Positions 1 through 8,168 of a stretch of 26,152 nucleotides of DNA are shown here, piece after piece. The stretch is from Ga0077527 sp964533495 (GTDB lineage Bacteria > Pseudomonadota > Gammaproteobacteria > Burkholderiales > SG8-41): the NCBI GenBank assembly GCA_964533495.1, contig CAZHJU010000036.1, positions 1 through 26,152 on the forward strand, given 5' to 3'. Within the stretch, counting starts at the first letter, position 1; each line of letters opens with the position of its first letter. The notes under the pieces are model-generated. The model made no database searches and had not been told where the DNA came from. It saw only the letters and a program-made list of their open reading frames with translations. The position numbers and the translations under genes are program-made.

Positions 1-50
1 TCCCCACTGTGTGCCAGATTACGACTCACAGTACAAGTCCATAACACGCT

Positions 51-971
51 CTAGCTGTGTGAATACATCTTCCGTCCCGGCGTCGGCAGTTCCGCGCCGA
101 GAATCGCGCCGCCTTCGGAATCGACGATGTACAGCGTGTGCGGATCCTTCACGCCGTAGGCGCAGTTGGTGACCACGTCCGAACCCGGCGAGTCGATGCG
201 GTAGAGCGGCTCGCCGCGGTGGTTGAACACCCACACCGCGCCCATGTCCGGGTGCGCCACGGCCAGCCCGTCGTCCTCGTCGATGGCCATGCCGTCGGGG
301 CCGCGACCGCCCGACATCTGGATGAACACGCCCATGCGCGACATCGTGCCGTCCGGCAGCAGCGGCAGGCGCCACACCGCATTGGCGCGGGTCACCGCGA
401 CGAACAGTGCGTTTTCCGCCGCGTTGAGCACGAGGCCGTTGGGGCTGGGGATGTTGTCGGCGATGCGTTCCAGTTTGCCGCTGGCGCGCAGCCGGTACAC
501 CGCCCCCGTCGGGTTCTGCAGGCCGCTTTGTCCTTGGTCGGTGAAGTAGAGGTCGCCGTTGCCGGCGAACACCAGGTCGTTCAGTCCCTTGAAGGTTTCG
601 AGGTTGTAGCGGTTGACGATCGTTTCGATGCGGCCGCGCCTGGCGTCGAGCAGCATCAGGCCGCGCCTGTGGTCGGCGACGAAGATGCGTCCGTCCTTGT
701 GGATCTTCAGGCCGTTGGGCTCGCCGTCGTATTCGACGACGAGATCCCATTGCCCTTTCGGGGAAATGCGGAAAATGCGGCCGAAGGGAATGTCGGTGAC
801 GTAGAGGTTGCCCCTGCGGTCGAAGGACGGACCTTCGAGGAAGCAGCCGCCGTGTGGCGCGGGACGTCCCGCGGCAAGGCGCTCGGCCGAAACCTTCGTG
901 CGGCGGTATTTTTTCGGCAGTTCGGTAAAAACGTCGGCGGTGATGCGTTCGGGCGGCGCGAAGAAGCTCAT
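51..971 (-). CDS. SMP-30/gluconolactonase/LRE family hydrolase (copy 1)
   Basis: A 306-residue protein of the six-bladed beta-propeller SMP-30 family, which hydrolyses sugar-acid lactones or related esters using one divalent metal. The four expected metal/active-site residues are visible and correctly spaced: Glu46 in CFLEGP, Asn131 in KGLNDL, Asn178 in PSPNG and Asp226 in GPDGMAID. Repeated blade motifs of the type GNLYVTD, GRIFVAD and GDLYFTD run through the protein. There is no signal peptide, so it is probably cytoplasmic. The start MSFF is chosen because the paralogue at 8169-9089 begins the same way and has the same length. The ribosome site (about AGAGA) is weak. It is transcribed away from the acyl-CoA ligase across a 170-base shared upstream region. 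The substrate cannot be read from sequence; the family call is secure. Confidence 0.9.
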   Translation of the reverse strand: MSFFAPPERITADVFTELPKKYRRTKVSAERLAAGRPAPHGGCFLEGPSFDRRGNLYVTDIPFGRIFRISPKGQWDLVVEYDGEPNGLKIHKDGRIFVADHRRGLMLLDARRGRIETIVNRYNLETFKGLNDLVFAGNGDLYFTDQGQSGLQNPTGAVYRLRASGKLERIADNIPSPNGLVLNAAENALFVAVTRANAVWRLPLLPDGTMSRMGVFIQMSGGRGPDGMAIDEDDGLAVAHPDMGAVWVFNHRGEPLYRIDSPGSDVVTNCAYGVKDPHTLYIVDSEGGAILGAELPTPGRKMYSHS

Positions 972-1091
972 GATTTCTCTGTTCGGGGTAGTGTTCGTAT
1001 CCGGATTTCAGATGCCGCCACTCCGGCGGTTTTCGATCGGCAGGCGGGCGCGCCTGCACAGGTCGATACCATTTGGACTGATCGGCGGGAA

Positions 1092-1122
1092 GAGCGGGGA
1101 TTGTATGCCAGAATTCCCGCTC
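1092..1122. promoter_or_regulatory. Inverted repeat upstream of the acyl-CoA ligase
   Basis: Arms GAGCGGGGATT and AATTCCCGCTC (11 bases, one mismatch) are separated by 9 bases, ending 19 bases before the ligase start at 1142. The inner part fits the LysR-type T-N11-A rule (T1101, A1113). It could be an operator for a regulator outside the window or a stem-loop in the leader. No convincing -35/-10 pair was seen here. Confidence 0.45.
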
Positions 1123-1141
1123 AATTTACCGGGTCCAGTCC

Positions 1142-2770
1142 ATGAAAAAGCCGATCGAGGTCCTGCGCCTTTATCCCGAACACGATTACACGCTGAACGG
1201 CGTGCTGGCGAGCCGTGCCAGCCGCGATCCCTCGCGGCCGTTCATGTTTTTCCGCGGCCGCAGCTGGTCCTGGGGCGAGTTCGCGCAGAAGGCGGAGGCC
1301 GCGGCGCGCGTGCTGGCCGCGCGCGGCATCCGCAAGGGCGACCGTGTCGGCGTGATGGCGCGCAACTGCGACGGCCACATCGTCATGCTGTTCGCGCTGG
1401 CGCGGCTGGGCGCGATCATGGTGCCGGTGAATCCCGAGTTCGGCGTCGAGGAGGCGAAGTACGTGCTGCACCACGCGGAGGTCAGCGCGGTGGCGGCGAC
1501 GCAGGACACGCTGGAAGTCGCGCGCAAGGCGGCCGCGGGGCTGAAGACGCCCGCCTGGTTCCTGACACTGGACGCGGCCGCCGCCGATGCGCCGCTGCTC
1601 GACGAACTGCTGAAAAACGCGGTGGCGGCGGCGTTGCCGCAGGACATCGACGGCGAGGCCACCTGCCTGATCGTCTACACCTCGGGCACCACCGGTTTCC
1701 CGAAGGGCGCGATGCACAGCCAGAGGAGCTTTGTCACCGGCGGCGAGGCCTTCGTGCAGCGCGTCTACCTGCAGGACGACGACCGCGTGATGATCGTGCT
1801 GCCGCTGTTCCACATCAACGCGATGTTCTACTCGGTGGCGGGCACGCTGGCCGCCGGTGCGAGCATGGTGATCATTCCGAAATTCTCGGCCTCGACCTTC
1901 TGGCAGACCGCGGTGGAAACCGGCGCCACCGAGGTCAACATCATCGAGGCCATCGGCAGCATCCTGCGCGCGCGGCCGCGCAGCGAGTTCCGGCCGGAGC
2001 ACAGGCTCGCCAAGGTCTACGGCGTGCGCGCGAGCATGGACGCGACTTTCAGGGACGAGTTCAACATTCCGCACCGCATCGGCGGCTACGGCATGACCGA
2101 GATTCCCGGCGTGACCTGCAATCCCTTTGATGTGGAAAATGAGGGGCCGCAGAAGCTCGGCAGCATGGGCCCGGTCGGCCGCCATCCCGATCCGTCGCGG
2201 CCCTGGGCGCAATGCCGGGTCGTCGACGACGAAGGGCGCGACCTCCCTGATGGCGAACCGGGCGAGCTGTGGGTGAAGACGCCGATCATCATGCAGGGGT
2301 ACTTCCGCGATCCGGAGCAGACGGCCAATACCTTCCACGACGGCTGGTTCAAGACCGGCGACCTCGTCAGGCGCGACAGCGACGGCTATTACTATTTCAT
2401 CTCGCGCAAGCGCGACATCATCCGCCGCCGCGGCGAGAACATCGCGGCCGCCGAGCTCGACCGCGTGGTCGGCGAGCATCCGGCGGTGGCCGAGGCCGGC
2501 ACCATCGCGGTGCCCTCGGATCTGGGCGAGGACGAGATTTTCGTGGTCTGCGCGGTCAAGCCGGGCGCACAGGTGATGGCGCAGGAGATCGCCGACTGGT
2601 GCAGGGCGCGGCTCGCACCGCAGAAGGTGCCGCGCTTCGTCGCCTTCGTCGACGAGCTGCCGCACACGCCGACGCACAAGATCGCCAAGGCGCAGTTGCG
2701 CGAGGACAAGGCCCTGCGGGCGAAGGCGGTGGATCTGCAGCCGTCCGACGGGGTACGGCGTCCGTCCTGA
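1142..2770 (+). CDS. AMP-dependent acyl-CoA synthetase/ligase (ANL superfamily)
   Basis: A 542-residue adenylate-forming enzyme that should activate a carboxylic acid with ATP and then transfer it to CoA. Core motifs are all present: the P-loop-like YTSGTTGFPKG at residues 179-189, GYGMTE at 315-320, the hinge region GWFKTGDLVRR at 401-411, and RKRDIIRRRGENI at about 422-434. The C-terminal catalytic lysine is probably Lys513 in PTHKIAK. Overall layout resembles the crotonobetaine/carnitine-CoA or medium-chain acyl-CoA ligase subgroups, but the acid used cannot be told from sequence. It is followed 72 bases downstream by a Bug solute receptor, suggesting import and CoA activation of the same organic acid. 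The start at 1142 gives full length, though the ribosome site is weak. The protein is cytoplasmic. Confidence 0.92.
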   Translation: MKKPIEVLRLYPEHDYTLNGVLASRASRDPSRPFMFFRGRSWSWGEFAQKAEAAARVLAARGIRKGDRVGVMARNCDGHIVMLFALARLGAIMVPVNPEFGVEEAKYVLHHAEVSAVAATQDTLEVARKAAAGLKTPAWFLTLDAAAADAPLLDELLKNAVAAALPQDIDGEATCLIVYTSGTTGFPKGAMHSQRSFVTGGEAFVQRVYLQDDDRVMIVLPLFHINAMFYSVAGTLAAGASMVIIPKFSASTFWQTAVETGATEVNIIEAIGSILRARPRSEFRPEHRLAKVYGVRASMDATFRDEFNIPHRIGGYGMTEIPGVTCNPFDVENEGPQKLGSMGPVGRHPDPSRPWAQCRVVDDEGRDLPDGEPGELWVKTPIIMQGYFRDPEQTANTFHDGWFKTGDLVRRDSDGYYYFISRKRDIIRRRGENIAAAELDRVVGEHPAVAEAGTIAVPSDLGEDEIFVVCAVKPGAQVMAQEIADWCRARLAPQKVPRFVAFVDELPHTPTHKIAKAQLREDKALRAKAVDLQPSDGVRRPS

Positions 2771-2842
2771 GATTCCCGGCTGCGAAGGCGGCGCAAAGCT
2801 TGTTAAGCTAGGCTCCTGCATTCCATCGAAAGGAGCCCAGTC

Positions 2843-3835
2843 ATGCGTATTGCCGCCAGCGTTCTGGCCATTTTCACCGTTTCCACCGTTGCCGCCGTTT
2901 CCGCGCTTTTTGCCGGAGCCGCGGGCGCGCAGGTCAAGGACTATCCGTCCAGACCCATCCGCTTCGTCGTGCCTTTCCCGCCGGGCGGCGCGACCGACAT
3001 CGTGACCCGGGTCGTCGCGCAGAAAATGAACGATCACTACAAGCGCCAGGTGGCCGTGGTCGACAATCGCGGCGGCGCCGGCGGCGTCGTCGGTTCGGAA
3101 ATCGTGGCGCGCGCGGCGGCCGACGGCTACACGCTGGTGATGGGCACGACCGGCACGCATGCCATCAACGCCAGCCTCTATGCCAAACCCCTGTACGATC
3201 CGGTGAAGGATTTCGCGCCGGTGACCCCGACGGCGCTGCTGCCCAACATGCTGGTCGCGCATCCGTCGATTCCGGCCAAAAACGTCCGCGAACTGATCGC
3301 CCTGGCGAAGGCACATCCCGGCGACCTGTCCTATGCGTCCTCGGGCAACTTTCTTTATCTGAGCGGCGCGCTGTTCACCAGCATGGCGGATGTCCGGATG
3401 CTGCACGTGCCGTTCAAGGGCGGATCGCAGGCGATGCCGGCCGTCGTGTCCGGGGAAGTCGGGCTGTCCTTTGCCACCATCGTGTCCTCGCTGCCGCTGG
3501 TCGAAACCGGCAAGCTGCGCGGACTGGCGGTGACCAGCGCGAAGCGGTTCCCGAGCGCGAAGAGCTATCCGACGGTCGCGGAGTCCGGCCTGCCGGGGTA
3601 CGAGGCGGTGGCCTGGTACGGCGTATTCGCGCCGGACGGCACGCCGGGCGAGATCGTCCGGCAACTGAATGCGGACATCGTCCGCATCGTCAATTCGGCC
3701 GAAGTGCGCGAACTGTTCCTGAAGCAGGGCGCCGAATCCTACGCGACCGGCTCCGAAGCGTTCGCGAAGGTGGTCCGGGACGACATCGCGAAATGGGGGA
3801 AGGTGGTCAAGGCGTCGGGCGCGCAGGCCAATTGA
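2843..3835 (+). CDS. Bug-family TTT periplasmic solute receptor (A)
   Basis: A 330-residue periplasmic binding protein. An N-terminal signal peptide runs to about residue 29 (hydrophobic core, AGA cleavage site). Family landmarks follow in order: PFPPGGATD at 44-52, the VVDNRGGAG segment at 72-80, HPSIPAKN near 140, HVPFKGG at 188-194 and WYG at 258-260. These loops form the carboxylate-binding cleft in solved Bug proteins, whose usual ligands are di- and tricarboxylates, amino acids or aromatic acids. It lacks the common GQ before the VVDNR segment, having YKRQ. A strong ribosome site, AAAGGAG, lies at about 2829-2835. It probably shares a unit with the acyl-CoA ligase upstream. The specific ligand is unknown. 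Confidence 0.93.
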   Translation: MRIAASVLAIFTVSTVAAVSALFAGAAGAQVKDYPSRPIRFVVPFPPGGATDIVTRVVAQKMNDHYKRQVAVVDNRGGAGGVVGSEIVARAAADGYTLVMGTTGTHAINASLYAKPLYDPVKDFAPVTPTALLPNMLVAHPSIPAKNVRELIALAKAHPGDLSYASSGNFLYLSGALFTSMADVRMLHVPFKGGSQAMPAVVSGEVGLSFATIVSSLPLVETGKLRGLAVTSAKRFPSAKSYPTVAESGLPGYEAVAWYGVFAPDGTPGEIVRQLNADIVRIVNSAEVRELFLKQGAESYATGSEAFAKVVRDDIAKWGKVVKASGAQAN

Positions 3836-3851
3836 GCGCCGGGGGAGGCCG

Positions 3852-4706
3852 TCAGGCGCGTTTCAGCGCGTCGGCGGCCACGACCCGCAGCAACCGGTCG
3901 AGGTCGGCCCTGAGCCTGTCGAAGCCGGCGGTGCGGCGGAAGGTCTTCGTGTCCATGAACAGCTTCTTGTTGATCTCGACCTGCACCGAGTCGATGCCGC
4001 GCCCGGGGTCGCCGTGGCGGCCGATCAGTTCGTTGCCGACATAGGGCTCGTTGACCGACATGCTGTAGCCCAGTCCTTTCAGCGTGTCGGCGATCAGCGC
4101 CATGGTTTGCGGCGACGAGGTCTTGCCGTGAAGATCGCTGATGCAGAAGTCCGCGCGCGGCTTGCCGGCGTCGGGGTGGGTCGGCGCGCCGACGGCCGAC
4201 ATGCAGTGGCAGGAGATCTGCCGCAGCACGCCGAAGCGCGCGTAGGTCTCGTCCACGAGGCGTTTCAGTTCGGCGTGGTAGGGCCGGTAATACCGCGCGA
4301 GCCGCTCCTCGATTTCCGCGACCGTGAGCCTGCGTTCCTGGAAAGGTTCGCCGTAGCGCGACCTGGTCTTGATCAGGCCCAGGCCCTCCAGCGTGCGCGC
4401 GGTGGGTTTCAGCGGCCTGGGCCACTCGCCGTCGACGACCGCGGGATCCATGTCCGCTTCGTTGCGGTTGACGTCGACCCAGGTGTTCGGGAAGCAGCAG
4501 TAGAGCAGCGTGCCGCCGGCGGCCGGCGTTCCGGCCCACAGGTCCTCGACGTACATCGACACATTGTCGTGCACCGTCGTGAAGGGCAGCGGGGAGCGGT
4601 ATTCCTTCGGGTATTCGCGGCCGCTGCGCGAGACGTCGACGACCAGCGGCGCGGGCGGGGCCGCGGGTTCGAAACGCAGGAACAGCCCCGGGACGGCATG
4701 GATCAT
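3852..4706 (-). CDS. N-formylglutamate amidohydrolase-like protein
   Basis: A 284-residue protein of the N-formylglutamate amidohydrolase (HutG/FGase) family, metal-dependent hydrolases that release formate or a related acyl group from an N-acyl amino acid. Visible family segments are SRSGREYP (26-33), VDVNRNEADMD (78-88), RYYRPYH (139-145), SCHCMSAVG (165-173) and VQVEINKKLFMDT (241-253). The usual PHSG motif at the start is altered to SRSG, and the usual D-C-H-S-M reads S-C-H-C-M, so a metal ligand may be lost or the substrate may differ. It diverges from a Bug receptor gene across a 150-base promoter region and is convergent with receptor A. There is no signal peptide. The family call is good; the exact reaction is uncertain. 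Confidence 0.8.
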   Translation of the reverse strand: MIHAVPGLFLRFEPAAPPAPLVVDVSRSGREYPKEYRSPLPFTTVHDNVSMYVEDLWAGTPAAGGTLLYCCFPNTWVDVNRNEADMDPAVVDGEWPRPLKPTARTLEGLGLIKTRSRYGEPFQERRLTVAEIEERLARYYRPYHAELKRLVDETYARFGVLRQISCHCMSAVGAPTHPDAGKPRADFCISDLHGKTSSPQTMALIADTLKGLGYSMSVNEPYVGNELIGRHGDPGRGIDSVQVEINKKLFMDTKTFRRTAGFDRLRADLDRLLRVVAADALKRA

Positions 4707-4741
4707 GAAACGCTCCGCAGGAAGAATGTCATGGCTCCGTA

Positions 4742-4768
4742 ATTATCCGCGTATCCGTCTCTTGTCAA
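4742..4768 (-). promoter_or_regulatory. Candidate sigma-70 promoter for the amidohydrolase gene
   Basis: On the minus strand a perfect -35 TTGACA (plus-strand 4763-4768) is followed after 15 bases by GATAAT (4742-4747, five of six matches). The -10 box lies about 35 bases upstream of the start codon at 4706. The spacer is a little short. Confidence 0.5.
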
Positions 4769-4800
4769 TCCGGCGCGGTGGCGCGCCGCCTGTAATGGCC

Positions 4801-4833
4801 GTGTAACACGCGCCGGATAACCTGCCTTCAGGT
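4801..4833. promoter_or_regulatory. Two palindromes before the Bug receptor B gene
   Basis: GTGTAACAC (4801-4809) is a perfect 9-base palindrome. TAACCTG-CCTT-CAGGTCA (4818-4835) has five perfect base pairs, extended to seven with one mismatch, and ends shortly before the ribosome site. They may be operator half-sites or a leader stem-loop. A GC-rich inverted repeat (GGCGCG / CGCGCC, 4772-4787) lies just upstream. Confidence 0.35.
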
Positions 4834-4857
4834 CAACATGTGAAGGAAGGTCATACC

Positions 4858-5847
4858 GTGTCTCTTGAAATGCGGATTTCCGCGGCCGGGCGCGCTGTCG
4901 TGCTGGCCGGCATCCTGGCGGTTTCCCCGGCAATGTCCGCGGCGGCCGAAAAATTTCCCGAAAAACCCGTGCGCATGGTCGTGCCGCTGGCGCCCGGCGG
5001 CGGCAGCGACATCGTGGGTCGCATCGTGGCCCAGGCGCTGGCCGACGACTGGGGGCAACCGGTGATCGTCGACAACCGCCCCGGCGCCGGCGGCACCATA
5101 GGCAATGGCATTGTTGCCAAGTCGGCGCCGGATGGCCATACCGTGCTGGTGTCGAGCTTGACCATGGCCATCGGTCCGGCGCTGTACAGGAATCCCTCGG
5201 CCGACGTGGTGCGCGACTTTGCGGCGGTGACGCTGATCGCCGACCAACCCAGCATCATCGCCGTCAACGGCAGGGTTCAGGCGAAGACGCTGTCCGAGCT
5301 GCTGGCCCTGTTCAAGGCGCAGCCCGGCAAGTATGCCTTCGGTTCCGCCGGCAACGGCACCGCAAGCCATCTGGCCAACGAACTGTTCAAGCTGAACGCG
5401 AAGGTCGATGTCATGCACGTGCCGTACAAGAGCGCGGGGCTGGCGACCACGGGACTGCTGTCCGGGGAAATCCAGTTCATGGTGACCAACATGGCCACCG
5501 CGCTGCCGCAGGTGCGTTCGGGCAGGCTCCAGGGGCTGGCCGTGACCAGCGCCAAACGGGTGCCTTCGGCGCCGGATCTGCCGACCGCCGCCGAAGCCGG
5601 CCTGCCCGGATTCGAATACACCACCTGGTACGGCATGCTGATGCCGGCGGGCACGTCGCCGGCGCTGGTGTCCCGCGTCCATGCCGACATCGCCCGGCAG
5701 GCCGTCGACCAGCGCGTGGCGGAACGGTTCTCCGGCCAGGGCCTGACCGTCCACGCCAGTGCGCCGCGGGAGTTCTCGAAGTATCTCGCCGGCGAGATCG
5801 CGCGCTGGCAGCAGGTTGTCGACGCCGCGGGCATCCAGAAGCAGTAA
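4858..5847 (+). CDS. Bug-family TTT periplasmic solute receptor (B)
   Basis: A 329-residue receptor. The GTG at 4858 is preferred over the earlier in-frame GTG at 4840 because AAGGAAGG (4843-4850) sits 7 bases before it and would otherwise be inside the coding region. The signal peptide ends near residue 30 (SAAA). Then come PLAPGGGSD, GQPVIVDNRPGAGG, FGSAGNGTASHL, MHVPYKSAG and TTWYGMLMPAGT, all normal Bug landmarks; PYKSAG replaces the usual PYKGxG in the ligand loop. It diverges from the N-formylglutamate amidohydrolase-like gene, so its ligand may be an N-acyl amino acid or dicarboxylic amino acid (inference from context only). No TctA/TctB genes are nearby. Confidence 0.9.
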   Translation: MSLEMRISAAGRAVVLAGILAVSPAMSAAAEKFPEKPVRMVVPLAPGGGSDIVGRIVAQALADDWGQPVIVDNRPGAGGTIGNGIVAKSAPDGHTVLVSSLTMAIGPALYRNPSADVVRDFAAVTLIADQPSIIAVNGRVQAKTLSELLALFKAQPGKYAFGSAGNGTASHLANELFKLNAKVDVMHVPYKSAGLATTGLLSGEIQFMVTNMATALPQVRSGRLQGLAVTSAKRVPSAPDLPTAAEAGLPGFEYTTWYGMLMPAGTSPALVSRVHADIARQAVDQRVAERFSGQGLTVHASAPREFSKYLAGEIARWQQVVDAAGIQKQ

Positions 5848-5921
5848 TCGTTCCGCGGGTCTCCCGCGCGCCGTACCGTTCTCCCCGGTCCCTTGCGGGC
5901 CCGCGTATTCCACATGCTGTG

Positions 5922-5940
5922 GCCGCGGGTCCGCCGCGGC
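5922..5940 (+). terminator. GC-rich hairpin after receptor B
   Basis: Perfect 7-base stem GCCGCGG / CCGCGGC with a 5-base loop, 75 bases after the receptor B stop codon. There is no proper U-tract, so intrinsic termination is only possible, not shown. It directly abuts the candidate promoter of the next operon. Confidence 0.3.
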
Positions 5941-5969
5941 TTGTGCCGCAGAGGGGCCTTGGCTAGACT
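5941..5969 (+). promoter_or_regulatory. Candidate promoter of the Gfo/Idh-led operon
   Basis: TTGTGC (5941-5946), 17-base spacer, TAGACT (5964-5969; four of six matches to the -10 consensus). A short perfect inverted repeat GCGTCC-AC-GGACGC at 5984-5997 lies just downstream, where an operator could overlap the transcription start. Confidence 0.4.
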
Positions 5970-6045
5970 CCGCTGAACTGCGGGCGTCCACGGACGCGTC
6001 CAGCATCGAATGTCCAGCAGCCAGCGCGTTGCCGGCGCGGCATCC

Positions 6046-6061
6046 GGAGGAGAACATCATC
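6046..6061 (+). promoter_or_regulatory. Strong ribosome site followed by a non-canonical ATC start
   Basis: GGAGGAG at 6046-6052 is among the best ribosome sites in the window, yet the only codons at correct spacing are ATC (6056 and 6059). The protein frame is open on both sides, and homology-type features begin a few residues later, so translation is expected from close to here. Confidence 0.5.
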
Positions 6062-7144
6062 GAACGCAAGACTCTGGGCCTGGCCGTGATCGGCTCCGGC
6101 CGCATCGGCGGGCTGCGCGCGCAGCTCGCGGCAGGACATCCCGCGGTGCGTTTCGTCGCCACGTCGGACCAGGATCCGAAAAAAGCCGAGGCGCTGGCGA
6201 AGAAGGTCGGCGCCACCGCGCATTCCGGCGACAATGACGCGATCATTGCGCATCCCGAGGTCAACGCGGTCATCGTGTCGACCAGCGAAGGAGAGCACCT
6301 CGCGCCGATCCTGAAGGCGCTGGAGCTGGGCAAGCCGGTGCTGGTGGAAAAACCCATCGCGCTGTCGCTGGCCGACGCCGACCAGGTGATCCGCACCATC
6401 GAGAAATCCGGCGTGCCGGTGCATGTCGGCTACAGCCGGCGCTACAAGGAGCGCTACCAGATCGCCAAGGAGCAGATCGTGCAGGGGCGCGTCGGCCGGC
6501 TCACCGGCGGCGCGGCGCGGGTGTTCAATTCGCGCTCGCAGGCGCTGGGCATGCTCCGGCGCAATCCGCATGCGACGCCGGTGGTCGACGCGCTGACCTA
6601 TTACGTCGACCTGATGAACTGGTTTCACGAGGGCAAGCGCCTGGTCGAGGTCTACGCGCGCGGCCAGAAGGGCGTGCTGAGGGAGGCCGGTTACGACCAT
6701 GTCGAGGACATCAGCTACGCGATCCTCACCTACGAAGACGGCGCGGTAATGAACCTCGGCATCAGCTACGCGCTGCCGGAAAAGTATCCCGCGCTGGGTC
6801 ACGCCGCGCGCGTCGAGCTGGTCGGCACCGACGGCGTGATGATCCTCGACGACGACCATACCGACCAGCTGATGTACACCGAGAAGGGCATTCCCCACGT
6901 CTATCTCCCCGATCATTACGTCAACATGGTGTTCCTGCAGAGCGGCACGCCCGGCGACTGGGCGCTCGGCGAGTTCTGGGGGCCGATCGCCAACGAGACG
7001 CGGGCCTGGCTCGACCACCTGGCGATGGGCAGGCCCTGCACGCTGGCGACGCCGCAGGAGGCGCGGCACAACCTCGAGGTCACGCTGGCGATCGAGCATT
7101 CGATGGCCACCGGCCGCGCGGTGACTCTGCCGCTGGCGCAATAA
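6059..7144 (+). CDS. Gfo/Idh/MocA family NAD(P)-dependent oxidoreductase
   Basis: About 361 residues. An N-terminal Rossmann fold shows GLAVIGSGRIGG (residues 7-18 from this start) and the family EKP motif at 97-99, whose lysine takes part in catalysis in inositol and sugar dehydrogenases. The C-terminal part is the usual alpha/beta substrate domain. The start is unusual: a strong Shine-Dalgarno GGAGGAG (6046-6052) is followed by AAC ATC ATC GAA, with no ATG or GTG in frame at the right spacing. ATC at 6059 is taken as a tentative start; TTG at 6029 is the nearest accepted codon but has no ribosome site. The likely role is oxidation of a sugar acid, inositol or related polyol. It leads an operon with a Bug receptor 25 bases downstream. 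Confidence 0.82.
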   Translation: MERKTLGLAVIGSGRIGGLRAQLAAGHPAVRFVATSDQDPKKAEALAKKVGATAHSGDNDAIIAHPEVNAVIVSTSEGEHLAPILKALELGKPVLVEKPIALSLADADQVIRTIEKSGVPVHVGYSRRYKERYQIAKEQIVQGRVGRLTGGAARVFNSRSQALGMLRRNPHATPVVDALTYYVDLMNWFHEGKRLVEVYARGQKGVLREAGYDHVEDISYAILTYEDGAVMNLGISYALPEKYPALGHAARVELVGTDGVMILDDDHTDQLMYTEKGIPHVYLPDHYVNMVFLQSGTPGDWALGEFWGPIANETRAWLDHLAMGRPCTLATPQEARHNLEVTLAIEHSMATGRAVTLPLAQ

Positions 7145-7169
7145 CGACGACACGACGGGAGAGATCGCG

Positions 7170-8135
7170 ATGAACAAACGACATGCATTGCTGGCCGTGC
7201 TGTGCGCAGTGGCCGCCGCCGCGGCACAGGCCGCCGACAGTTATCCGCTGCGGCCGATCCGCATGATCGTGGCCTATCCGCCGGGCGGCGGCACCGACCA
7301 GGTCGGGCGCGTGATGGCCGAACAGCTGACGCAGACGCTGGGCCAGCAGGTGGTCGTCGACAACCGCGGCGGCGCCACCGGCAACATCGGCACCGAACTC
7401 GCCGCGCGCGCAGTGCCCGACGGCCATACGCTGCTGATGGGCAACGTCGCGCCCAACGCCGTCAACGTCAGCCTGTTCAAAAAGCTCGGCTTCGACCCGG
7501 TGCGGGATTTCGCGCCGGTGAGCCTGGTGGCGATCACACCCAACATCCTCGTCGCCCATCCCTCGGTGCCGGTGAAGAGCATCGGGGAACTGGTCGCGCT
7601 GGCGAAGGCGAAGCCCGGCGCCCTCAACTTTCCCTCGGCCGGCGTCGGCAGCTCCTCGCACCTCGCGGGCGAACTGCTGAAATCGCTGGCCGGCATCGAC
7701 ATGGTCCACGTGCCCTTCAAGGGCGGCGGCCCGGCCATGGTGGCCACGATTGCCGGCGAGGTGCAGATCATGTTCGCGACCATGCCGGCGGCGATGCCGC
7801 ACGTGAAATCGGGCAAGGTGCGGCCGGTGGCGGTGACCACGACGAAGCGCTCGCAGGCGATGCCGGAGCTGCCGACCATCGCGGAAGCGGGTGTGAAAGG
7901 CTACGACGCGGCGACCTGGTACGGCCTGCTCGCGCCGGCGCGCACGCCGAAACCCGTTGTCGACCGGCTGCATGCGGATGTCGTGAAGATTCTTGCCGGT
8001 CCGACCCGACAGCGCCTGGAGGCGCAGGGTTTCGAGCCCGATGGCGGCACGCCCGCGGCTTTCGCGGCCTACATCCAGTCCGAGATCGCCAAGTGGGCCA
8101 AGGTCATCAAGGATGCCGGCATTCCGGCGGAATGA
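7170..8135 (+). CDS. Bug-family TTT periplasmic solute receptor (C)
   Basis: A 321-residue receptor with a signal peptide ending at about residue 21 (AQA). Landmarks: AYPPGGGTD at 35-43, GQQVVVDNRGGATGNIG, a conserved HVPFKGGGP ligand loop and TWYGLLAPARTP near the C-terminus. ATG at 7170 follows GGGAGAG. The gene sits between the Gfo/Idh dehydrogenase (25-base gap) and the second SMP-30 lactonase-like gene (33-base gap), almost certainly one transcript. A dehydrogenase-receptor-lactonase order suggests uptake and oxidation of a sugar or sugar acid via a lactone; this is inference, since most studied Bug proteins bind carboxylates. Confidence 0.92.
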   Translation: MNKRHALLAVLCAVAAAAAQAADSYPLRPIRMIVAYPPGGGTDQVGRVMAEQLTQTLGQQVVVDNRGGATGNIGTELAARAVPDGHTLLMGNVAPNAVNVSLFKKLGFDPVRDFAPVSLVAITPNILVAHPSVPVKSIGELVALAKAKPGALNFPSAGVGSSSHLAGELLKSLAGIDMVHVPFKGGGPAMVATIAGEVQIMFATMPAAMPHVKSGKVRPVAVTTTKRSQAMPELPTIAEAGVKGYDAATWYGLLAPARTPKPVVDRLHADVVKILAGPTRQRLEAQGFEPDGGTPAAFAAYIQSEIAKWAKVIKDAGIPAE

Positions 8136-8168
8136 TCCGCTGACCGGCCTTTATCCGGAGGAGTCCCG

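Noticed and set aside
1..50. Possible gene end or RNA at the left edge
   Set aside because: Fifty bases with no recognisable motif; nothing can be supported.
1121..3664. 847-codon minus-strand open frame opposite the ligase and receptor A
   Set aside because: Shadow of GC-rich codons in the true plus-strand genes; low-complexity Arg/His/Ala composition and no domain.
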